From NCBI GenBank assembly GCA_002506425.1, contig DAXO01000071.1, forward strand, positions 1 to 31,542: a DNA stretch of 31,542 nucleotides, written 5' to 3'. Numbering within the stretch: the first letter of the stretch is position 1; each line of letters starts with the position of its first letter. The notes beneath the pieces are model-generated. The model saw only the letters and a list, made by a program, of their open reading frames with translations. It made no database searches and had not been told where the DNA came from. Shown piece after piece: positions 14,115 through 20,845 of this stretch. Source of the DNA: Methanomassiliicoccaceae archaeon UBA480. GTDB taxonomy: Archaea > Thermoplasmatota > Thermoplasmata > Methanomassiliicoccales > Methanomethylophilaceae. The position numbers and the translations under genes are program-made.

Positions 14115-16305
14115 ACGATCTCAGCCTCATCGCGTTGGAGACGACGGATATCGACGACAGCGACATCGCGGCCGCGGCGATCATAGGCATCTGGGAAACG
14201 AGCCCGTCGTATCCCAGCAGAACCGGGAGCCCTGCCGCGATAGGTATGCAGACCGCGTTGTAGCAGAATGCGAAGAACAGGTTCTGCTTGATGTTCCTCA
14301 GAACCGCATGGCCGATCTCCATGGACGCGGGGACGCTGCGCAGATCGTCGTTCATCAGGACGACGTCCGCGGATTCCATCGCTATGTCCGTTCCGGAGCC
14401 GACAGCTATTCCCAGGTCCGCTTGGGTTAACGCAGGCGCGTCGTTGATTCCATCGCCCGTCATGGCGACCCTCTTCTGCGCCACCTGTAGCCCCTTGACG
14501 ATCTCCAGCTTGTCGCCGGGCTTCGTCTCAGCCTTGACCTCGGTGATGCCGAGCTCTCCGGCGATATGCTCCGCGGTGCTCCGACGGTCGCCGGTCACCA
14601 TCATGACCTCCTTCCCGTCCTTCTTCAGAGAATCAACTGCGGACCGACTCTCGGGCCTCAGTGGATCGGCGATCGCCACGGATCCCGCATACCTTCCGTC
14701 CACGGACGACAGGATGCACGTCTTGCCTTCCGAGGCGGCCGCATCGGCGTCAGGAGGAACAGCGACTCCCTCGCCTTCGAGGAATCCTCTGCTCCCCACG
14801 AGCATCTTGCTATCGCCCACCTCGCATCTCACACCCTCTCCGGTGACGCTCTGGAAGCCGCTGTGCGGAGGGATGTCCGCTCCGATCCTCTTCGCATAGG
14901 AGATGACGGCTTGACCGAGCGGATGCTCCGAATCGGTCTCGGCGGCAGCCACCATGGAGATCAGCCTCTTCTCATCCATAGATGCAGGGGAGACGGACAC
15001 GACCTCCGGGCGGCCCATGGTGCAGGTGCCGGTCTTGTCCAGTATGACGCAGTCTATCTTGGCGGCGCTCTCGAGGGAGGCGGCGGTCTTGAACAGTATG
15101 CCGTGCTTGGATCCTATCCCGGTCCCGACCACGATCGCCAGAGGGGTTGCGAGACCCAGCGCGCACGGGCAGGATATCACGAGCACCGAGACCGCTATGG
15201 TGAGTGCGAATTCGACACCCCTGCCGGCTGCAAGCCACCCTACGAACGAGGCGAGCGCGATGATCATCACCGCGGGAACGAAGACGGCAGCGACGCGGTC
15301 GGCTATGTTGGCGACAGGCGCCTTCGTCCCTTGGGCCATCTCCATCATGCGGGCGATCTGGAACAGCACAGTCTCCTTTCCCGTCTTGTCCACCCTTGCC
15401 TGGAGGCTCCCGCGGCCGTTGACGGTGGCTCCGTAGACTATGTCGCCCTTCCTCTTGGTCACGGGGATGCTCTCTCCGGTCAGCATGGACTCGTCCACGG
15501 ATGATTCCCCTTCGATGACGGTGCAGTCCGTCGGGATCTTCTCGCCCGGACGGATCAGGACCACGTCGCCCGGTACGAGGTCCGCAGCCTTTACAACGGT
15601 CTCCTTCCCGTCCTTCAGTACCGTGGCCTCGTTGGGCGCCATGTCGAGGAGCTTGCGCAACGAATCGTTGGTCCGGTACTTGGACCGGGCTTCGAGATAC
15701 TTGCCGATGCTCACCAGCGCGATTATCATCCCTGCAGAGTCGAAGCTCAGGGAATGAAGGGCCATCCCGTCGCCGGAGAACACCTGCCATGTCCCGTACA
15801 GCCCCATCAGGACGGATGCAGAGCATCCCAGCGAGACCAGGGAGTCCATCGTGGGGTTCTTCGTGAACAATGCGGGTATCCCTCTGATGAAGAAGCGGCG
15901 GCCGGCGTACAGAACGGGTGCCAGAAGGGCGATCTGCATCATGCACTGGACCGATGGATCCAGATCGAGGCTGATGCCGACCATGTGGCCCATGGCGAGC
16001 ACGCTCAGGGGTATAGCGAAGACCAGGGCTACCGCCAGATCCCTCCTCTGGACGGAGAGCTCCTTCAGCGCCTCGCTGTCGGCCTCCCTGCTGTCGTCGC
16101 TGACGATCCTGTAGCCGGCTTTGACGATGGCATCCTCGATCTGCTTCTCGGATACCTTGTTCTCGTCATACACGACGGTGGCCGTGTTGTTCCCGATATT
16201 GGCGTTGCAGGACTCCACGCCGTCCAGGGCCTCGACGGCCCCGTTTATGCGGTTGGCGCAGGCGGCGCAGCTCATGCCGCCCACGCGGAATATGCGGTTT
16301 TTCAT
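14083..16305 (-). CDS. copA: copper-exporting P1B-type ATPase
   Basis: A 740-residue heavy-metal ATPase. In order: one N-terminal HMA domain with GMSCAAC (Cys13, Cys16); a cluster of transmembrane helices; the actuator motif TGES (277-280); the ion-path motif CPC (379-381), typical of Cu(I) pumps; the phosphorylation site DKTGT (Asp423); the P1B-specific SEHPLG; and GDGINDAP in the hinge. Near the C-terminus 'FCYNAVCIPIAAG' and 'MSLSSISVVSNAMRL' carry the Tyr-Asn and Met-Ser-Ser residues of the Cu(I) subgroup. It exports Cu(I) using ATP. Its ATG overlaps the chaperone stop (ATGA), so both are translated together. No CsoR/CopY regulator is nearby. Confidence 0.96.
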   Translation of the reverse strand: MKNRIFRVGGMSCAACANRINGAVEALDGVESCNANIGNNTATVVYDENKVSEKQIEDAIVKAGYRIVSDDSREADSEALKELSVQRRDLAVALVFAIPLSVLAMGHMVGISLDLDPSVQCMMQIALLAPVLYAGRRFFIRGIPALFTKNPTMDSLVSLGCSASVLMGLYGTWQVFSGDGMALHSLSFDSAGMIIALVSIGKYLEARSKYRTNDSLRKLLDMAPNEATVLKDGKETVVKAADLVPGDVVLIRPGEKIPTDCTVIEGESSVDESMLTGESIPVTKRKGDIVYGATVNGRGSLQARVDKTGKETVLFQIARMMEMAQGTKAPVANIADRVAAVFVPAVMIIALASFVGWLAAGRGVEFALTIAVSVLVISCPCALGLATPLAIVVGTGIGSKHGILFKTAASLESAAKIDCVILDKTGTCTMGRPEVVSVSPASMDEKRLISMVAAAETDSEHPLGQAVISYAKRIGADIPPHSGFQSVTGEGVRCEVGDSKMLVGSRGFLEGEGVAVPPDADAAASEGKTCILSSVDGRYAGSVAIADPLRPESRSAVDSLKKDGKEVMMVTGDRRSTAEHIAGELGITEVKAETKPGDKLEIVKGLQVAQKRVAMTGDGINDAPALTQADLGIAVGSGTDIAMESADVVLMNDDLRSVPASMEIGHAVLRNIKQNLFFAFCYNAVCIPIAAGLPVLLGYDGLVSQMPMIAAAAMSLSSISVVSNAMRLRSFKPHALEAEP

Positions 16306-16520
16306 CCGAACAGGCCGTGCTTGACGGATGCACGGAAACCGGCGTCCACGACGGCTCTGACAAGGGATTCGTCGTCCGCGCTTCCATGCACGACGGCTGT
16401 CCCCTTCTTCAGGTCGACTTCCACATCATCGACGCCGGGCACCTTGGACAACGCGTCCTTGACGCTGCCGGCGCATCCTTCGCACATCATTCCCTCTATC
16501 TTCAGGGTCTTCTTGCTCAT
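16302..16520 (-). CDS. copZ: HMA-domain copper chaperone
   Basis: A 72-residue single HMA domain, with GMMCEGC (Cys13, Cys16) as the Cu(I)-binding loop and the standard beta-alpha-beta-beta-alpha-beta pattern ('VEVDLKKGTAVVHG'). Such chaperones hand Cu(I) to CopA; the coupled ATGA junction with copA supports that. The start at 16520 lies about 25 nt from a TAAATACT box (16541-16548), so the message is probably leaderless. That box overlaps the stop codon of the nitroreductase gene. Confidence 0.93.
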   Translation of the reverse strand: MSKKTLKIEGMMCEGCAGSVKDALSKVPGVDDVEVDLKKGTAVVHGSADDESLVRAVVDAGFRASVKHGLFG

Positions 16521-16540
16521 GATGGAGTAAACGCTGTTAA

Positions 16541-16548
16541 AGTATTTA
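16541..16548 (-). promoter_or_regulatory. TATA-like box of copZ-copA
   Basis: TAAATACT on the minus strand, centred 25 nt before the copZ ATG. It includes the TAA stop of the upstream nitroreductase gene. Confidence 0.5.
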
Positions 16549-17067
16549 GGATATGCTAATTCTTCGCAGACGCCTTGCGAATTCGGACATGGCGATGCGG
16601 TTCCCGTGGTTCCGGGAAGTCTGCTCGCTGCTGTATCCGACGGCGAGGACGGACGAGACCTCCTCTCCGTCGTCCAGATCGAGCTCCTTCTTCATGACGG
16701 CGGGATCGAAATAGCCGATCCACACGCTGCGGAGCCCCAGATCCTGGGCGGCGTACATCATCTGGGAGACGACGATGGATGCGTCTATGTCGCCGAAGTT
16801 CTTGCCGTCGAATGGTCTGGTCCATGCGGCATCCCTCTCCGATACCGCGACGAGCGCCAGCGGCGCACCGTACAGGTTCGCGCCTTTCGAGATCTTGGAC
16901 AGCGCTTCCGCGCCTTCGGCGACCAGCACCCTGGTCGGCTGCAGGTTCTTGGCCGACGGGGCGAGACGACCCGCTTCGAGTATCGCCTCGATCTTCTCCT
17001 TCTCCACGGGCCTGTCCAGATAGCTGCGGGCCGAGAACCTCTCGCGCACCAGTTCCTCGAAATCCAT
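16546..17067 (-). CDS. nitroreductase-family flavoprotein
   Basis: A 173-residue nitroreductase-like protein. N-terminal 'ERFSARSYLDRPVEKEKIEAILEAGRLAPSAKNLQP' is the FMN-phosphate-binding region (Arg, Ser and Asn residues conserved in the family), and later 'DIDASIVVSQMMYAAQDLGLRSVWIG' is the dimer helix plus strand. It should reduce an organic substrate using NAD(P)H; many small archaeal members lack a known substrate. A GAAATACC box (17088-17095) is centred 25 nt before its ATG. The whole gene lies inside the longer open frame of the helicase in another phase (512-bp overlap), yet the protein is complete and well conserved, so this frame is real. Confidence 0.9.
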   Translation of the reverse strand: MDFEELVRERFSARSYLDRPVEKEKIEAILEAGRLAPSAKNLQPTRVLVAEGAEALSKISKGANLYGAPLALVAVSERDAAWTRPFDGKNFGDIDASIVVSQMMYAAQDLGLRSVWIGYFDPAVMKKELDLDDGEEVSSVLAVGYSSEQTSRNHGNRIAMSEFARRLRRISIS

Positions 17068-20000
17068 GGGAGGGTGATGCGCGAGGCGGTATTTCGACGT
17101 TGCCCGGCGGACATCGGCTCGCGTCGCTGCCCCTCTCGATGGCCTCTATGATCCTGGAGATCTCCCTGTCGGGGTTCTTCCACATGCCCGGGGTCCACAC
17201 CCTGTGGATCTTCCATCCGCGGGATTCGAGGTACTTCTGTCTGTGATAGTCCCTCTCCCTCGTCGAGGCGGGCAGGGAGTACAGATGGCTGTCGCACTCT
17301 ATTCCGAGGATGTATCTGTTGTTCTGCTTGACGGCCAGATCTATCTGGTATCCGCCTATCCCGACGTTCTTCTCCACGGTGTAGCCCTTGCGGGTGAGGG
17401 AGTTGTAGACCCTGTCGGCTATCTTGGACGAGCCTATCTCGTCGGGAGCCGCCCACCTCTCGTCGCCGAACGATTTGAGGATGGAATCGGCCATGTCCCT
17501 GTTCCCGTCGCTGACGGCGCGGGCGTATTGCAGATATTTCTTCAGGATCCTCGGGCCGTCGTTCTTCATCGTGTCCACCTGGAGGTCCTCCGGCTCGAAG
17601 GAGGTGACGATCATGATCTTCCTCTTGGCCCTGGAGATAGCGACGTTCAGACGGTTCTCTCCCCCGCGGTTGTTCAGCCAACCGAATCTCTGCATGAGCT
17701 TTCCTTCGCTGTTCTTCGCGTATCCGACGGAGAACATGATGACGTCGCGCTCGTCCCCCTGGACCGATTCGATGTTCTTTATGAACAATCCGACGTCCTC
17801 CCCGTTGTCGAATCTGCGCATCTCGTCGTTCACGGCCTTTCCGAACGACGGGTCCGACGCGCACTCCTCATCCAGGACATCGCTTATCAGATCCCTCTGG
17901 GACGAGTTGAACGTGATTATGCCCACGGTCTCGTTGTTCTTCCTGGAGGAGAAGAACTCCTTGAGGAGGTAGACGATCTTCCGGGCCTCGGCCATATTGG
18001 ACTTGTCCTCCCACAGTCCGTCGACCTTGAACACCTCTATCGGAGGCCTGTCGGGCTCCTCGACATTGGGGGACACGTACAGCCTCCCCCCGTAGAACGC
18101 GTAGTTGGAGAACGCGATGAGCTCCTCGTACTTGGAACGGTAGTGGAAGTTGAGCAGGATGGAATCGTATCTGGATCTCGCGAGGTCCAGCAGACTCTCC
18201 TCCTCCAGCGCCGCGGAGACATCGTCCTCGGGATCGTCCTCGTCGCTCTCGTAGTCTATCCTGCCGACTCCGAGCGACGAAGGGCGCAGCTGCTTGTGGT
18301 CTCCGGCGACGATGACCTTCTTGGAGCGGTATATGGATGGAACGCCCTTCTCGACGTACATCTGGGACGCCTCGTCGAAGATAAGCATGTCAAATATGCC
18401 CATCTCGAGCGGGAGTATCTCGGAGACGACCTCCGGAGTCAGCAGCCATACGCGGACTCCCTTGAAGAGCTCGTATCCGTAGCGGTTGATGAACTTGTTG
18501 AGGTTCCATTTGCGCTTGGATTCGATGATCCTGTTGATGTCCCCGCGTCTCTTCGACTCGGTTATGTATTTGAGGTTCTGCTGGAGGATTTCCTCCACCT
18601 TCTCCTTGCACAGCTCCCTCTTCTCCGTGATCTTGCGGTCCATATCGGAAACAATGGATTCGAAATCCCAGATCTCCTGCATGATGTCCTTGTGCGCGGC
18701 ATCGAACCTCTGGAGGTGCTCGTTCAGGATCCAGTCGAATATCCTGTCGTTGCTGTCGACATAGGACATCTTCGTCTCGTCCGACACGCTCAGGATGTCC
18801 TCGCCGTAGTTCTTCTCGGCCGGGCTCAGTCTTCCGTAGAGGGTGGATCTGGACGAATACGTCTCGTATCCGTCGAGCGCGTCGAAGAATCCGCGGGGGT
18901 TCTCCATGACCGCGTTGATCGTATGCTCGTTGTAGTTGGAGAAGTACCTGTCAGCCATGGCGGTGGCTTCGCGGGAGATCTTTCCTTTGGAGAACAGCTT
19001 GCTGACGAATCCCTTGCCCTTCCATTCGGAGAGCTGCTTGTCCAGATCCAGGAGGTCCGCCTTCATCTCGCCTATGTTGTATTCGGAGAGATCCGGCTTC
19101 ATCTGCGTCATCCACGGGTATCTGGCCACCAGCTGCCTGTACTCGTTGAAGTTCCTCATAAGAGCCTGGTCGGCGAACTTCCTGTGGAGCTCCCTGACCT
19201 CGGGGTACTTGAGATCCAGCAGAGAGGGTTCGATTCTCTCCTTGAGTACGCGGTACTCGTCGATCTGGCGCTGGTCGTTCGGATCCAGCCATCTGTCCAT
19301 GGCGTACAGGCGGTACGGCTCTATGCCGAAGTCGCCCGGCTTGTACATGACGTCCGCGATGTTGTCCAGGAGGAGCACATCGTTGTCGATGCTGTCGGAG
19401 ATCGAATCCACGTCCCCGGTCCTTCTGGGGCTGCCGGCCTCCAGCATCCTGGCCAGCTGCTTGTAGAAGCTCTCCTTGTTGGCCACATCGTCTATCTGGA
19501 GGCAGTACTTGGACAGCGTCCCCAGCCTCGAGTATACGACATCCAGGGCCGTCTTCTTCTCCGAGACCATCAGGACGGTCTTGCCCCTCATCACGGCCGA
19601 TGTTATGAGACCGGTGATCACCTGGGACTTCCCGGTGCCCGGGGGGCCCTGGACGACGATCTCGTCGCCCTTCTCCATGGCGGCTATGATGTTCTCCTGC
19701 GAGCTGTTGAGCGAGTTGATGTAGGTCAGATCCCTCTCGGACGCCTCCAGCCCCTTCTTCTCGATCTCGTCCTCTGAGAGCGGCAGAGGGTAGTCGGACA
19801 GGTAGTCCGTCTTGTTCAGATCGACGATGAGATCGTTGAGGATGCCGTTGATCTCCCTTCCGGCCAGCATGCCGTCGAAGTCCTTCTGGATGGAGCTGGA
19901 GTACGTGGGGTATTTCCCGAGGACGATGTTGGCTGCGAGCTTCATCTCTCCCGGCTGGTAGCGGGGGAATTCGCCGGCCTTGTACTCGACGAAAGGCGAA

Positions 20001-20845
20001 GGCATGGCGAACGAATAGTCTATCCTGATGCCGTTGGAGTTGTAGAAGTCGATCAGGTTGGTCATGAAGGATTCGGCGCTGTAATCCTCCAGTATATTGT
20101 CGGGCAGGGGCCTGTTCTGCCCTCCCGCCTTGATGAATCCGAGGATGAGCGTGTTGTTGTAGATGGCATCTCTGGAATCGTCCATCTTCAGGGTGATTAT
20201 GCGGGTGTCCTTCTCCAGGATCACCGGGAAGAGGGCTAGAGGAGCGCGGATGTCTAGGTCCCCGTCGGGCATCTTCCCTTCTACGAAAGGATATGCGACG
20301 TACAGGTCGTACTGTCCCTTGTCCCTCTGCTCCCTGTTGACCTCGCGTATGATCTCGTTGAGCTGCTTGTATGCCTTGGCGGCCTCGGGGCCCTTGGCGG
20401 TATCGGCGAGCTTCAGCGACCTCTTGTTTCCGAAGATCAGCCCCATGATGTCCGCGTCGGGGATCTGCATCATGTCGAAGGTGTTCTTCTTCGACAGTTT
20501 CGGTTGGAAGAGCAGCCTGTTGGCCTTGTTGATGTTGACCAGCTTCTTCTCCAACTCGCGGAGCGTCTGCGCAGCCTCTGCATCGATGTTGGAACCTTTG
20601 GCGGCGGTCACCGCGTATTTCCTGGTAATCTCGAGGAAGTCCTCGCCGTATAGGTCGACGAATCTCTGGCCCACTCCGACGATGGCCGAGAAGTCGTCCG
20701 CCTTGGTCGGAACGCGCATGGCCATCTCGCGCAGCGCTTCGTCCGAGCATATCGGAGGCATCCTTCCGTTGGAGAGCCGCCTTTCCTCGCGTAGCGACTC
20801 TCTGAGCTCATAAAGCTCGTCGTAGAGGTCATCTTCCAATCCCAT
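16556..20845 (-). CDS. HRDC-DUF4011-SF1 helicase-Vsr-like nuclease protein, stop codon apparently lost
   Basis: A 1,429-codon frame. Residues 1-70 form an HRDC domain ('PTKADDFSAIVGVGQRFVD'). Residues about 80-300 resemble the DUF4011 region ('INKANRLLFQPK'). An SF1 helicase follows: Walker A GPPGTGKS near 397, 'LIFDEASQ' near 822, 'AGDHKQLRPSS', 'LNFHYRSKYEELI', and motif VI 'NVAISRAKRK' near 1068. Residues about 1165-1235 match the Vsr-like/MTES_1575 nuclease ('YQIDLAV', 'LGIECDSHLY', 'RERDYHRQKYLESRGWKIHRVW'). Homology ends near residue 1240 (about 17120). The frame then runs 190 Arg-rich codons through the nitroreductase gene to a TAG. The start at 20845 is 27 nt from a CTATACTA box. It likely acts on DNA or RNA, perhaps in repair or defence. 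Confidence 0.85.
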   Translation of the reverse strand: MGLEDDLYDELYELRESLREERRLSNGRMPPICSDEALREMAMRVPTKADDFSAIVGVGQRFVDLYGEDFLEITRKYAVTAAKGSNIDAEAAQTLRELEKKLVNINKANRLLFQPKLSKKNTFDMMQIPDADIMGLIFGNKRSLKLADTAKGPEAAKAYKQLNEIIREVNREQRDKGQYDLYVAYPFVEGKMPDGDLDIRAPLALFPVILEKDTRIITLKMDDSRDAIYNNTLILGFIKAGGQNRPLPDNILEDYSAESFMTNLIDFYNSNGIRIDYSFAMPSPFVEYKAGEFPRYQPGEMKLAANIVLGKYPTYSSSIQKDFDGMLAGREINGILNDLIVDLNKTDYLSDYPLPLSEDEIEKKGLEASERDLTYINSLNSSQENIIAAMEKGDEIVVQGPPGTGKSQVITGLITSAVMRGKTVLMVSEKKTALDVVYSRLGTLSKYCLQIDDVANKESFYKQLARMLEAGSPRRTGDVDSISDSIDNDVLLLDNIADVMYKPGDFGIEPYRLYAMDRWLDPNDQRQIDEYRVLKERIEPSLLDLKYPEVRELHRKFADQALMRNFNEYRQLVARYPWMTQMKPDLSEYNIGEMKADLLDLDKQLSEWKGKGFVSKLFSKGKISREATAMADRYFSNYNEHTINAVMENPRGFFDALDGYETYSSRSTLYGRLSPAEKNYGEDILSVSDETKMSYVDSNDRIFDWILNEHLQRFDAAHKDIMQEIWDFESIVSDMDRKITEKRELCKEKVEEILQQNLKYITESKRRGDINRIIESKRKWNLNKFINRYGYELFKGVRVWLLTPEVVSEILPLEMGIFDMLIFDEASQMYVEKGVPSIYRSKKVIVAGDHKQLRPSSLGVGRIDYESDEDDPEDDVSAALEEESLLDLARSRYDSILLNFHYRSKYEELIAFSNYAFYGGRLYVSPNVEEPDRPPIEVFKVDGLWEDKSNMAEARKIVYLLKEFFSSRKNNETVGIITFNSSQRDLISDVLDEECASDPSFGKAVNDEMRRFDNGEDVGLFIKNIESVQGDERDVIMFSVGYAKNSEGKLMQRFGWLNNRGGENRLNVAISRAKRKIMIVTSFEPEDLQVDTMKNDGPRILKKYLQYARAVSDGNRDMADSILKSFGDERWAAPDEIGSSKIADRVYNSLTRKGYTVEKNVGIGGYQIDLAVKQNNRYILGIECDSHLYSLPASTRERDYHRQKYLESRGWKIHRVWTPGMWKNPDREISRIIEAIERGSDASRCPPGNVEIPPRASPSHGFRGTGAREVLGPQLSGQARGEGEDRGDTRSGSSRPVGQEPAADQGAGRRRRGSAVQDLERREPVRCAAGARRGIGEGCRMDQTIRRQELRRHRRIHRRLPDDVRRPGSGAPQRVDRLFRSRRHEEGARSGRRRGGLVRPRRRIQQRADFPEPREPHRHVRIRKASAKN
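17088..17095 (-). promoter_or_regulatory. TATA-like box of nitroreductase
   Basis: GAAATACC on the minus strand, centred 25 nt before the ATG at 17067, and similar to the copZ box. It lies where the helicase gene should end, though the helicase frame is still open there. Confidence 0.35.

Noticed and set aside
14083..16520. A copper-responsive regulator next to copZ-copA
   Set aside because: No CsoR, CopY or other DNA-binding gene lies nearby; the neighbours are a nitroreductase and dph6.
16785..17864. A third minus-strand phase over the helicase end and nitroreductase
   Set aside because: Arg-rich sequence without motifs; both other phases contain conserved proteins, so this is a composition artefact. 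It does show that no stop is available here in any phase.
17204..19777. An 857-codon open frame on the + strand
   Set aside because: It is exactly antisense to the helicase domain, starts with no promoter or ribosome-binding site, and its composition (Val, Leu, Asp, Gly repeats) is that of a complement of biased codons. The minus-strand frame has clear helicase motifs.
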